A DNA stretch of 12,893 nucleotides from Desulfovibrionales bacterium GWA2_65_9 (GCA_001799475.1 MGTN01000150.1:1-12893), one strand, 5' to 3'. Positions 6,509-12,893 are shown, numbered from the stretch's first letter. A program made the numbers and translations. The notes: generated from the letters alone by a model not told the origin.

Positions 6509-8488
6509 ATGGAACACAGTGGTACCCTGGAGAGCCTGGCGCAGGAATTGCGCGTCTTTAGGCCGCTGCCGCAGCTGGTCATCGAGGCCAACGTGAACCC
6601 GCAGGAGCTGGAGTCCTTCCGCCGTCAGGCCGCAAACGACCCCCAGGGCTACTGGGAGGAGGCCGCCGACGAGCTGGACTGGTACAAGAAGTGGGACCAG
6701 GTCCTCGACGAGTCGAACGCGCCCTTCTACCGCTGGTTCCCCGGCGCGCGCTGCAACATCGTCTACAACGCGCTCGACCGCCACATCGAGACCGCCAACA
6801 AGAACAAGCTGGCGCTCATTTGGGAAGGCGAGCCCGGCGACAGCCGCAAGTACACCTATTACGAACTCTACCGCGAGGTGAACCGCTTCGCCAACGCCCT
6901 GCGCACGCTCGGCGTGGGCAAGGGCGACCGCGTCATCATCTACATGCCGCCCCTGCCCGAGGCCGTCATAGCCATGCTGGCCACGGCCAAGATCGGGGCC
7001 ATACATTCGCTCGTCTTCGCCGGGTTCTCGGCCAAGGCCCTGCGTGGCCGCATCCGCGACGTCAAGGCCAAGCTCGTCATCACCGCCGATGGCTTCTACC
7101 GCAACGGCCAGATCATCCGCCTGAAGCAGACCGTGGACGAGGCCCTGGTCGGCGCCTGCGCCGATTGCGTGGACTCCATGGTCGTGGTGCACCGCGCCAA
7201 GGTCGATACCGACATGCTCGACGGCCGCGACTTCTGGTACGACGACCTGGTGCGCCGCGAACGGCCCGAGTCGCCCACCGAGGTCATGGACGCGAACGAC
7301 ACGTTGTTCCTGCTGCACACCAGCGGCACCACGGGCGCGCCCAAGATCGTGTCCCACTGCCACGGCGGCTACATGGTCGGCGTGCACCGGACGCTGAACC
7401 ATGTCTTCGACATCAAGCCGACAGACATCTTCTGGTGCACCGCAGACCTCGGCTGGGTCACGGGCCACAGCGCCGTGCTCTACGGGCCGCTCTTGGCCGG
7501 CACCACCACGCTGCTCTACGAGGGCCACCCCAACTATCCCCAGGCCGACCGGATGTGGCACATCGTCAGCAAGTACGGGGTGACCATCTTCTACACCGCG
7601 CCCACGCTCATCCGCATGCTCATGCGCTTCGGGCCGCAGTACCCGCGCCAGCACGACCTCTCCACCCTGCGCCTGCTGGGCAGCGTGGGCGAGCCCATCG
7701 GACCCGAAACGTGGCTGTGGTTCTACCGGCACATCGGGCGCGGCGAATGCCCGCTTTTGGACACCTGGTGGCAGACCGAGACCGGCATGTTCATGATCTC
7801 GCCTTTGCCCATCTCGCTGCTCAAGCCAGGCTCGGTGACCAAGCCCCTGCCCGGCGTGGAGGTGGACATCGTGGACCGCGAGGGCAACAGCGTGCCGCCG
7901 GGCGTGGGCGGCCTGCTTGTCATCACCAAGCCCTGGCCGGCCATGATGACCGGGTATTTCAACGACACGGGCGGGGACAAGGGCGACGAGACCAGTGGTG
8001 ACAAGAGCGGCGAGAAGGGCGTGGAGGGCGAACGCTTCCGCGAGGCCTTTTCGCGCTTCCCAGGCAAGTACCTGGCGGGCGACGTGGCCAAGCGCGACGA
8101 GGACGGCTACCTCTGGATTCAGGGCCGCGCCGACGACGTTTTGAACATCGCCGGGCACCGCCTGGGCACCGCCGAGATGGAGAACGCCTTCCGCTCGCAC
8201 CCGGCCGTGGCCGAGGCCGCCATCATCGGCGTGCCGGACAAGATCAAGGGCGAGGCGGCCAAGGCTTTCATCATCCTGATCCAGGATGCGCAGCCCTCGG
8301 ACGACCTGATCCTCGACCTCAAGCACCACATGCGCAAGGAGCTGGGGCCGGTGGCCGTGATCAAGAGCATCGAGTTCCGCACCACGCTGCCGCGCACGCG
8401 TAGCGGCAAGATCCTGCGCCGCGTGCTCAAGGCCGAGGAGCTGGGCGAAGCGCCGGGCGATTTGTCGATGCTGGATGATACGGAGTAG
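6509..8488 (+). CDS. acs: Acetyl-CoA synthetase (acetate-CoA ligase, AMP-forming)
   Basis: This enzyme activates acetate with ATP to acetyl-AMP and then forms acetyl-CoA in the cytosol. The 659 residues show the full family order: N-terminal DWYKKW block and WFPG, ATP loop LHTSGTTGAPK at 269-279, GSVGEPI, DTWWQTETG, hinge region YLAGDVAKRDEDGYLWIQGRADD, GHRLGTAEME, and the C-terminal TRSGK. Lys634 of TRSGK is the catalytic lysine of adenylation that acetylation silences in relatives (Lys609 in the Salmonella enzyme). The offset of 25 matches an extra hydrophilic insert at about 488-510 (GGDKGDETSGDKSGEKG), located between the GYFND segment and RFPGKYLAGD and built from an 8-residue duplication. 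GAGGAGG (6497-6503) sits five bases before the ATG. The LytTR regulator upstream is the likely controller. The 3' end meets the low-GC island. Confidence 0.95.
   Translation: MEHSGTLESLAQELRVFRPLPQLVIEANVNPQELESFRRQAANDPQGYWEEAADELDWYKKWDQVLDESNAPFYRWFPGARCNIVYNALDRHIETANKNKLALIWEGEPGDSRKYTYYELYREVNRFANALRTLGVGKGDRVIIYMPPLPEAVIAMLATAKIGAIHSLVFAGFSAKALRGRIRDVKAKLVITADGFYRNGQIIRLKQTVDEALVGACADCVDSMVVVHRAKVDTDMLDGRDFWYDDLVRRERPESPTEVMDANDTLFLLHTSGTTGAPKIVSHCHGGYMVGVHRTLNHVFDIKPTDIFWCTADLGWVTGHSAVLYGPLLAGTTTLLYEGHPNYPQADRMWHIVSKYGVTIFYTAPTLIRMLMRFGPQYPRQHDLSTLRLLGSVGEPIGPETWLWFYRHIGRGECPLLDTWWQTETGMFMISPLPISLLKPGSVTKPLPGVEVDIVDREGNSVPPGVGGLLVITKPWPAMMTGYFNDTGGDKGDETSGDKSGEKGVEGERFREAFSRFPGKYLAGDVAKRDEDGYLWIQGRADDVLNIAGHRLGTAEMENAFRSHPAVAEAAIIGVPDKIKGEAAKAFIILIQDAQPSDDLILDLKHHMRKELGPVAVIKSIEFRTTLPRTRSGKILRRVLKAEELGEAPGDLSMLDDTE
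7973..8020. repeat. In-frame 24-bp imperfect duplication inside acs
   Basis: The units 7973-7996 and 7997-8020 match at 17 of 24 bases and encode GDKGDETS followed by GDKSGEKG. They make up most of a charged, low-complexity insertion that ordinary acetyl-CoA synthetases lack at this surface position. Confidence 0.65.
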
Positions 8489-8527
8489 GGGATGGAGCTA
8501 CGGGGAGGAGTCACCCGCGTGGCCCGC

Positions 8528-8653
8528 TCACCAGCCCTCTTCCGATGCTCCCTGGTAAATACTGAAGGCGTTCACCCGGCCATGCTTGCCCAGATAGACC
8601 GTGACGAAGTGTAACAGACGAATACCTTTGCCGTAGGTCTCGGTGTCGGGCAA
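8528..8653 (-). pseudogene. Possible C-terminal gene remnant, family not recognised
   Basis: On the minus strand, 41 sense codons from 8653 run to a TGA at 8528-8530. They read like real protein: an aromatic and hydrophobic stretch (GIRLLHFVTVYLGKHGRV) followed by NAFSIYQGASEEGW. The frame has no start and is closed by a TGA at 8663-8665, at the start codon of the AIPR gene. This pattern fits a neighbour whose 5' part was lost when the AIPR segment arrived, or a piece carried in with it. I cannot name the family. The plus strand over the same bases also has a 40-codon open frame (8492-8614) with less protein-like content. The evidence is composition and pattern only. Confidence 0.3.
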
Positions 8654-8664
8654 TGGAGTAAATC

Positions 8665-10353
8665 ATGGCGAATAATGACCAGATTATCCTCGGGCAGATC
8701 ATTGAAGAACAGCGGGCATTGCGTTTCCCCTCTGCCACCAAGGGTGCTTTTTTTGAAATGTATGTTGCGGAACAGGTTCTGAAAGACTTCGACCTGTCCG
8801 ACGACGAACTTGAATCAGGTCTGATTGGCAGTGGATGCGACGGCGGAATAGACGGGATATACACGCTGGCCAACGGCGACTTGGTCCAAGAGGATTTCGA
8901 CTCCGATTCGCTCAAGAGAAACGTGGTTCTTGAAGTTTATATTTTCCAAGCGAAAACGACCGCTTCCTTCGACGAAGCCAGCATGAACAGGTTCGTCGCG
9001 ACGACACGCGACCTATTCGACCTCTCCAAGCCGCTGGACGGGTTCAAAAGCACCTACAACGAAGGACTACGCTCTGCCATCGACACCTTCCGCCGCATAT
9101 ACACCAAGACGGCTGGGCGGTTCCCGCGACTGCTATTCCACTACCTCTACGTCACGATGGGAGACGGCGGGCAGGTGCATCCAAACGTCGACAGGAAAAA
9201 GAGTGATGTCCAAAGCGCAGTTGCCGCGCACTTCCCTTCGGCGACGTTCGCTCTCACCTTTCTCGGGGCTTCCGACCTGTTGGCCCTTGCCCGTCGCCAG
9301 CCCCTTGTAGCCTATGATCTTGAGACGAAGGAATGTCTCAGCCCGAAGGATGGCTACATCGCGCTCGTGGAGTTGAAGAAGTTCTATGATTTCATGCGCG
9401 ATTCCGGCACGGGACAAATCAGGAAGAACCTATTTGAGGCGAACGTCAGGGACTACCAAGGGAGCAACCAGGTCAACGAAGAAATCCAACACTCGCTGGT
9501 CGAGAGCGGTAAGGAAGACTTCTGGTGGCTGAACAACGGGGTGACAATCGTCTCCACGAAGGCAATTCAAAGTAGTAAGGTGCTGACCATTGAAGACCCG
9601 CAGATCGTGAATGGGCAACAGACCTCGACCGAAATATTCAATTATTTTAGCTCCGCCACCCGTGATTCAGAAACTCGAAGCGTCATGGTTAGGGTCATCG
9701 TCACCACCGACCCCGCCACCCGTGACAAAGTGATAAAGGCGACGAATCGTCAAACGTCAATCACGCCCGCATCCCTGCGCGCCACGGACAAAATACACCG
9801 TGACATTGAAGAATACCTTTCCCCGTTTGGCATCTACTACGACCGGCGGAAGAATTCCCAGAAGAACCTTGGTCGGCCCGTCGAAAAAATCATCAGCATT
9901 TCTCTTCTCGCGCAGGCAATCATGGCGATAGTCCTGCAACGTCCGGATAGTGCTCGTGCCCGTCCATCCTCGCTCCTGAAGAAGGACGAAGACTATCAGC
10001 AGTTGTTCTCTGGCGACTACCCGATAGAGGTATATCTTCTCGTCGCCAAGCTCATCAAAGACGTGCAGTCCTACCTTCGGTCGTTGGCAACATTGCAACC
10101 GAAGGACAAGACGAACTTGACCTTCTATGTCGCCATGCATGTTTCCGCAGTCTTGGCGAAGAGGCCAAATCCTTCTGTCAAAGACCTCGTCGCTATCAAC
10201 CTCGACAACATGAATCCGGACGTGCTTGCTTCGAGCCTTGGTGTCGTCACAGAGTTGTATGAGAAACTCGGAGCGAGTGACCAAGTTGCGAAAGGCACAC
10301 AACTCGTCGCGGACTTGAAAATTGTGCTTGCCGATTCCTTCGCCAACGCCTGA
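8665..10353 (+). CDS. AIPR-family protein (abortive infection phage resistance) with N-terminal Mrr-like nuclease motif
   Basis: A 562-residue protein. The N-terminal part (about 1-170) has a restriction-endonuclease-like pattern: GCDGGIDGIY at 57-66 with Asp59/Asp63, then the strand LEVYIFQAKTT with Gln95-x-Lys97, the QxK variant of PD-(D/E)xK seen in Mrr-type nucleases. From about 254 on it matches the AIPR family (Pfam AIPR): KNLFEANVRDYQGSNQ, then FWWLNNGVTI and DPQIVNGQQTSTEIF (311-325), and later ATNRQTSITPASL. The family is named for phage abortive infection, and I infer a DNA- or RNA-cleaving defence role. GGAG (8655-8658), six bases before the ATG, supports the start. Base composition is clearly foreign: one sampled 60-base line here (9601-9660) is 47% G+C against 67% in acs (7201-7260), with frequent AAA, GAA and ATA codons. 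It stands alone, with no visible partner gene, between acs and nifSU. Confidence 0.85.
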   Translation: MANNDQIILGQIIEEQRALRFPSATKGAFFEMYVAEQVLKDFDLSDDELESGLIGSGCDGGIDGIYTLANGDLVQEDFDSDSLKRNVVLEVYIFQAKTTASFDEASMNRFVATTRDLFDLSKPLDGFKSTYNEGLRSAIDTFRRIYTKTAGRFPRLLFHYLYVTMGDGGQVHPNVDRKKSDVQSAVAAHFPSATFALTFLGASDLLALARRQPLVAYDLETKECLSPKDGYIALVELKKFYDFMRDSGTGQIRKNLFEANVRDYQGSNQVNEEIQHSLVESGKEDFWWLNNGVTIVSTKAIQSSKVLTIEDPQIVNGQQTSTEIFNYFSSATRDSETRSVMVRVIVTTDPATRDKVIKATNRQTSITPASLRATDKIHRDIEEYLSPFGIYYDRRKNSQKNLGRPVEKIISISLLAQAIMAIVLQRPDSARARPSSLLKKDEDYQQLFSGDYPIEVYLLVAKLIKDVQSYLRSLATLQPKDKTNLTFYVAMHVSAVLAKRPNPSVKDLVAINLDNMNPDVLASSLGVVTELYEKLGASDQVAKGTQLVADLKIVLADSFANA

Positions 10354-10394
10354 ACTCTTGGGTGTGTTGGCGACTACGCAGGTAGGCGAAGAAA

Positions 10395-10442
10395 AATCAG
10401 GTGGTCGCCTTACTGGCAACCACCTGATTCGATTTTAGTTTA
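10395..10442. terminator. Strong bidirectional rho-independent terminator
   Basis: AATCAGGTGGT (10395-10405) and ACCACCTGATT (10419-10429) are perfect 11-bp complements. Past one mismatch, an inner GCC/GGC pair closes a TTACT loop. On the plus strand the stem is followed by CGATTTTAGTTTA. On the minus strand the A-run at 10392-10396 becomes a T-tract. It can therefore end both the AIPR transcript from the left and the nifU-nifS transcript from the right, which converge here. Confidence 0.85.
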
Positions 10443-10459
10443 GTCTCACTACGTATACT

Positions 10460-10476
10460 GGGGGGGTCTTCCCCCC
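10460..10476. other. G7-TCTT-C6 hairpin between convergent genes
   Basis: Seven Gs (10460-10466), TCTT, and six Cs (10471-10476) form a very stable 6-bp all-GC stem with a 4-base loop. No T-tract follows on either strand. It lies 16 bases past the nifS stop, in the seam between the lower-GC island and the native DNA. It could be a transcript-end stabiliser, a pause or attenuation element for nifS, or a boundary mark of the insertion. Confidence 0.5.
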
Positions 10477-10492
10477 TAGCTGCGGTTCTTGT

Positions 10493-11701
10493 CTAGCTCC
10501 CGCACTCGCGCTTGGGGTCCAGAGGCTCAAGCGTGCCCTGCTTGTAGGGCGAGATTGTGCGCAGGGTCTCGATGATCTGCGGCACGTTCTTTATCACGTA
10601 GTCCACGTCCGCGTCCGTGGTGTAGCGCGAGAGCGAGAAGCGGATGGACCCGTGGGCATAGGTGAAGGGCACGCCCATGGCGCGCAGCACGTGCGAGGGC
10701 TCCAGGCTGCCGGAGGTGCAGGCCGAGCCGGAAGAGGCCGCGATGCCCAGCTGGTCGAGCAGGAGCAGGATGGCCTCGCCTTCGATGTACTTGAAGCTGA
10801 TGTTCGAGGTGTTGGGCAGGCGCTCGATTGCGTGGCCGTTCAAGCGGCTGTCGGTGACGCTGGCCAGCAGCGCGTTCTCCAGGCGGTCGCGCAGGGCGCG
10901 GACTGTCGTGTTCTCGCCGGGCAGGTGCGCCTGGGCGGCCTTGGCCGCAGCGCCCAGCGCGATGATGCCGGTGGTGTTCTCGGTGCCGGCGCGCTTGCCG
11001 TGCTCCTGGTGCCCGCCGATGAGGTACGGCCGGTAGGGCAGCTTGCGCCGCACGTACAGCGCGCCCACGCCCTTGGGCGCGTGCAGCTTGTGGCCGGAGA
11101 GCGAGAGCATGTCCACGCCGGTTTCGGAGAGCCTCATGGGGATTTTCCCCACGGCCTGCACGGCGTCGGTGTGCAGCATGATGCCCCGGCTGCGCGTCAG
11201 TTCGGCGATCTGCTCGATGGGGAAGATGACGCCGGTCTCGTTGTTGGCCCACATGATGCTGACGATGGCCGTGTCGTCGGACAGGCTGTCGGTCAGCTCC
11301 TGCATGTCCAGGCGGCCTTCTGCGTCCACGCCGAGGTAGGTCACGCGGTAGCCCTGGCTGCGCTCCAGGAACTTGCACAGCGAGAGCACGGCCGGGTGCT
11401 CCACGCGGGTGGTGATGATGTGCCGCTTCTCGGGCTGGGCGGTCAGGGCCGAGCGGATGGCGGTGTTGTCGGACTCCGTGCCGCAGGAGGTGAACACGAT
11501 CTCGTCCGCGCCGCAGCCGAGGAGCTCGGCCAGGGATTCACGCGCCTCGCGCATCTCGCGGCCCACGCTGCCGCCGAAGGTGTGCATGGACGAGGGGTTG
11601 CCATAGCGCTCGGAGAAGAAGGGCAGCATGGCCGTGAGCACTTCCGGGGCCACGCGGGTGGTGGCGTTGTTGTCCAGGTAGACGATGTTCTGTGCGCTCA
11701 T
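10493..11701 (-). CDS. nifS: Cysteine desulfurase NifS
   Basis: A PLP enzyme that removes sulfur from cysteine as a protein persulfide and hands it to the NifU scaffold. The 402-residue length fits the family. Visible features are the N-terminal YLDNNATT block (8-15), THR-less PLP contacts around RVEHPAV (99-105), NNETG (153-157), the PLP-binding Lys205 in SLSGHKLHAPKG, and the persulfide-bearing Cys328 in SSGSACTSGSLEPSH. Both positions are three higher than Lys202 and Cys325 of the Azotobacter NifS, and the short SGSACTSGS loop is the NifS/IscS (group I) type. The start follows the nifU stop by only three bases, with GGGAGG inside the nifU end as ribosome site. A C-terminal tail (PYKQGTLEPLDPKRECGS) extends past the fold. 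No other nif gene is in view, so a general Fe-S role is as likely as nitrogen fixation. Confidence 0.94.
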   Translation of the reverse strand: MSAQNIVYLDNNATTRVAPEVLTAMLPFFSERYGNPSSMHTFGGSVGREMREARESLAELLGCGADEIVFTSCGTESDNTAIRSALTAQPEKRHIITTRVEHPAVLSLCKFLERSQGYRVTYLGVDAEGRLDMQELTDSLSDDTAIVSIMWANNETGVIFPIEQIAELTRSRGIMLHTDAVQAVGKIPMRLSETGVDMLSLSGHKLHAPKGVGALYVRRKLPYRPYLIGGHQEHGKRAGTENTTGIIALGAAAKAAQAHLPGENTTVRALRDRLENALLASVTDSRLNGHAIERLPNTSNISFKYIEGEAILLLLDQLGIAASSGSACTSGSLEPSHVLRAMGVPFTYAHGSIRFSLSRYTTDADVDYVIKNVPQIIETLRTISPYKQGTLEPLDPKRECGS

Positions 11702-11704
11702 GGG

Positions 11705-12541
11705 TTAGGCCTCCCGCACCTGGATTTCCGGATCGACCTTCTCGCGCAGGATGGCCTGCACCGTGCCCTGCACCGTGGACTGGCTGGCCGGGCAGCCGGT
11801 GCAGCGGCCGCGCAGGTTCACGCTGACCACCAGGCCCTCGATGTCCGCCAGCTCGATGTCGCCGCCGTCGAGCTGCAGGCGCGGGCGGATCTCCTTTTCC
11901 AGCACCTCCTCGATCAGGCGCATGCGCTGGAGGTTGGTCAGCCGCTTCGCGGGTTCAGGGGCGGGCGCGGCCACGGCTTCACCCCTGGCCTGGGCGATGA
12001 GCGCCTCGATCTTCTCGTGGCACTTGGCGCAGCCGCCGCCAGCCTTGGTGTAGTAGGTCACGTCCTCCACGGTCTTGAGGTCATTCTCGCGCACGGCGTG
12101 CAGGATCTGCTCGTCGGTGACGCCAAAACACTCGCACACGATCTCGCCCTCGGAATGCTCCTGGCTGGACACGGCCTCGCCGCGCCAGGACTTGATGGCC
12201 GCCTCCAGGGCCTCCTGGCCCATGACCGAGCAGTGCATCTTTTCCTTGGGCAGGCCGCCGAGCGCCCCGGCGATGTCCTTGTTGGTGATCTTCAGCGCCT
12301 CGTCCACGGTCTTGCCCTTGACCAATTCCGTCAGGGCGGAGCTGGAGGCAATGGCGCTGGCGCAGCCAAAGGTCTGGAAGCTGGCGTCCTTGATGATGCC
12401 GTCCTCGATCTTGAGGAACAGCTTGAGCGCGTCGCCGCAGGCGATGGAGCCGACCTCGCCCACGCAGGAGGCGTCCTTCATCTCGCCGACGTTCTTCGGG
12501 TGTAAGAAGTGTTCCTTGACGATGTCCGTATATTCCCACAT
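11705..12541 (-). CDS. nifU: Three-domain Fe-S cluster scaffold NifU
   Basis: A 278-residue scaffold on which Fe-S clusters are built with sulfur from NifS. All three modules are present. The IscU-like domain has Cys35 (IACGD), Cys60 (FGCASA) and Cys104 (HCSVMG). The central permanent [2Fe-2S] BFD-like domain has Cys136, Cys138, Cys171 and Cys174 (CECFGV, GGGCAKC). A linker rich in Ala and Pro leads to the C-terminal Nfu domain with CTGCPAS (Cys247, Cys250). The cysteine spacing follows Azotobacter NifU closely. The frame is open further upstream, but MWEYTDIV is the canonical N-terminus and GGAG (complement of 12549-12552) lies seven bases before it, so the start is 12541. It is the first gene of a nifU-nifS operon with a predicted promoter at 12610-12637. 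Confidence 0.95.
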   Translation of the reverse strand: MWEYTDIVKEHFLHPKNVGEMKDASCVGEVGSIACGDALKLFLKIEDGIIKDASFQTFGCASAIASSSALTELVKGKTVDEALKITNKDIAGALGGLPKEKMHCSVMGQEALEAAIKSWRGEAVSSQEHSEGEIVCECFGVTDEQILHAVRENDLKTVEDVTYYTKAGGGCAKCHEKIEALIAQARGEAVAAPAPEPAKRLTNLQRMRLIEEVLEKEIRPRLQLDGGDIELADIEGLVVSVNLRGRCTGCPASQSTVQGTVQAILREKVDPEIQVREA

Positions 12542-12609
12542 GGCGCAACTCCAAGAAAGTCGATTGGCGCGGGCCGCTCTTGTCGGCAGGGGGCCGGGCG
12601 CATTCGTGT

Positions 12610-12637
12610 AAAATACGCACCTTGGCGGCAGGCGCAA
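12610..12637 (-). promoter_or_regulatory. Predicted promoter of nifU-nifS
   Basis: Reading the minus strand, TTGCGC (12637-12632) and TATTTT (12615-12610) are 16 bases apart. The -10 is good and the -35 keeps the TTG core. Transcription would begin near 12603, leaving a leader of about 60 bases before nifU. The -35 lies inside a 14-bp tandem repeat that carries a second GCGCAA copy 14 bases further upstream. I saw no clear IscR-type site. Confidence 0.4.
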
Positions 12638-12654
12638 GGGGGCAGGCGCAAGTT
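12627..12654. repeat. 14-bp tandem repeat in the nifU promoter region
   Basis: GGCAGGCGCAAGGG (12627-12640) is followed directly by GGCAGGCGCAAGTT (12641-12654), with 12 contiguous identical bases. It has the same period as the array upstream of the sugar operon and likewise overlaps a predicted -35 box. Confidence 0.85.
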
Positions 12655-12674
12655 TGTGGCGGTGGATGGCAGGA

Positions 12675-12709
12675 GGAGAAGGGGGACAGCCTCCGGGGGC
12701 CGCTTCTCC
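12675..12709 (-). terminator. Weak candidate terminator of the amidase gene
   Basis: GGAGAAG (12675-12681) and CTTCTCC (12703-12709) are perfect complements around a 21-base GC-rich centre that can fold further (GCCTCCGGGGGC). It begins just after the stop of the minus-strand amidase. No T-tract follows, so it would be an atypical terminator or an mRNA 3' stabilising stem. Confidence 0.35.
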
Positions 12710-12710
12710 C

Positions 12711-12893
12711 TTAGTCGTCAAAGCGCCTGGTCAGCGCGTCGTAGGCGTCGATGCGGCGGTCGCGCAGGAACGGCCAGCCCCGGCGCACGGTTTCGATGCG
12801 CTGCGGGTCCACCTGGGCCAGCAGGATGGTCTCTTCGTCGGTTGTGGCCAGGGCGGTGATTTCCCCGGCCGGCCCGGCCACGAAGCTCGACCC
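12711..12893 (-). CDS. aguB: C-terminal end of a carbon-nitrogen hydrolase, probably N-carbamoylputrescine amidase
   Basis: Sixty codons enter from the right edge and end at a TAA (12711-12713). The reading GSSFVAGPAGEI, then ILLAQVD and RRGWPFLRDRRIDAY, is characteristic of the C-terminus of AguB-type amidases. These convert N-carbamoylputrescine to putrescine, CO2 and ammonia in polyamine synthesis from arginine via agmatine. The catalytic Glu-Lys-Cys triad lies outside the window, so other nitrilase-superfamily amidases remain possible. It is in the same direction as nifU-nifS but separated from nifU by 169 bases that contain the nifU promoter, so it is probably a separate unit. Confidence 0.75.
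   Translation of the reverse strand, partial: GSSFVAGPAGEITALATTDEETILLAQVDPQRIETVRRGWPFLRDRRIDAYDALTRRFDD

Noticed and set aside
5330..8329. A 999-codon open frame on the minus strand opposite the LytTR regulator and acs
   Set aside because: It is an antisense shadow of GC-rich coding DNA: the translation is rich in His, Gly, Arg and Val without any domain, while the plus strand has clear, complete LytTR and Acs proteins.
8492..8614. A 40-codon plus-strand frame starting just after the acs stop
   Set aside because: It is short and straddles the composition change, with no motif. The opposite strand gives a more protein-like reading, so neither is claimed firmly and only the remnant is listed.
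9653..9725. A 13-bp exact direct repeat (CCGCCACCCGTGA) 60 bases apart inside the AIPR gene
   Set aside because: It encodes ATRD in both places, in frame, with unrelated sequence between; coincidence is more likely than an attachment or duplication site.
10652..12505. A 617-codon plus-strand open frame opposite nifS and nifU
   Set aside because: It is a shadow frame; both minus-strand genes carry all expected catalytic cysteines, the PLP lysine and ribosome sites.
10493..12541. Reading nifU-nifS as evidence of a nitrogen-fixation island
   Set aside because: Many anaerobes use NifU/NifS as their general Fe-S assembly pair, and no nifH, nifD, nifK, nifE, nifN or nifB is in the window.
12542..12721. 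A 60-residue N-terminal extension of NifU
   Set aside because: The canonical NifU start MWEYTDIV has its own ribosome site, and the extension crosses the promoter and repeat region with a Pro/Arg-rich, non-domain translation.
1..12893. CRISPR arrays, tRNA or rRNA genes, transposases and integrases
   Set aside because: No regularly spaced long repeats, cloverleaf-like sequences or recombinase motifs were seen. The short duplications are too few and too short to be CRISPR repeats.

Overview
The window is GC-rich chromosomal DNA (about 67% G+C in one 60-base sample of acs). Its gene content looks like a Desulfovibrio-type deltaproteobacterium: a three-domain NifU paired with NifS, acs next to a LytTR regulator, and short, tightly packed operons. 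The taxonomic guess is an inference from gene style and not proven by the sequence. Reading frames are intact, and both ends of the window cut through genes.

Layout. (1) 1-288, minus: N-terminal 96 residues of a gene that leaves the window, possibly a PEP/pyruvate-binding (PEP synthase-like) protein. (2) 504-3334, plus: a three-gene surface-sugar operon with a CMP-sugar synthetase of the NeuA/LegF type and two different Gfo/Idh/MocA oxidoreductases. It starts from a recognisable promoter embedded in a 14-bp repeat array. (3) 3472-4503, plus: a soluble receiver-histidine kinase protein behind a perfect 9-bp inverted repeat. It converges on a minus-strand calcineurin-like phosphoesterase (4523-5320). 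(4) 5480-8488, plus: a LytTR DNA-binding regulator whose receiver has lost all of its phosphorylation residues, followed by acetyl-CoA synthetase. (5) 8489-10492: a lower-GC island carrying one AIPR-family phage-defence-type protein with an N-terminal Mrr-like nuclease motif, a possible minus-strand gene remnant just upstream, and a strong bidirectional terminator downstream. (6) 10493-12541, minus: nifU-nifS, an iron-sulfur cluster assembly operon. (7) 12711-12893, minus: the C-terminal end of an N-carbamoylputrescine amidase-like carbon-nitrogen hydrolase.

How the genes work together. The sugar operon should activate, and redox-modify, a nonulosonate or related sugar for surface glycan or flagellin glycosylation. 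The LytTR regulator is placed to control acs, which activates acetate to acetyl-CoA. NifS supplies sulfur to NifU for Fe-S clusters. The AIPR gene is unrelated cargo between housekeeping genes.

The most unusual property of the window as a whole is a scatter of short direct repeats of 12-24 bp. Most are tandem and of two to four units. They lie in promoters, gene ends and surface loops of coding sequences, and two of them overlap predicted -35 boxes. The best single-gene oddities are the phosphorylation-dead receiver of the LytTR regulator and the solitary AIPR island. No intergenic stretch exceeds 300 bases, and I saw no tRNA, rRNA, CRISPR array, insertion sequence or transposase.
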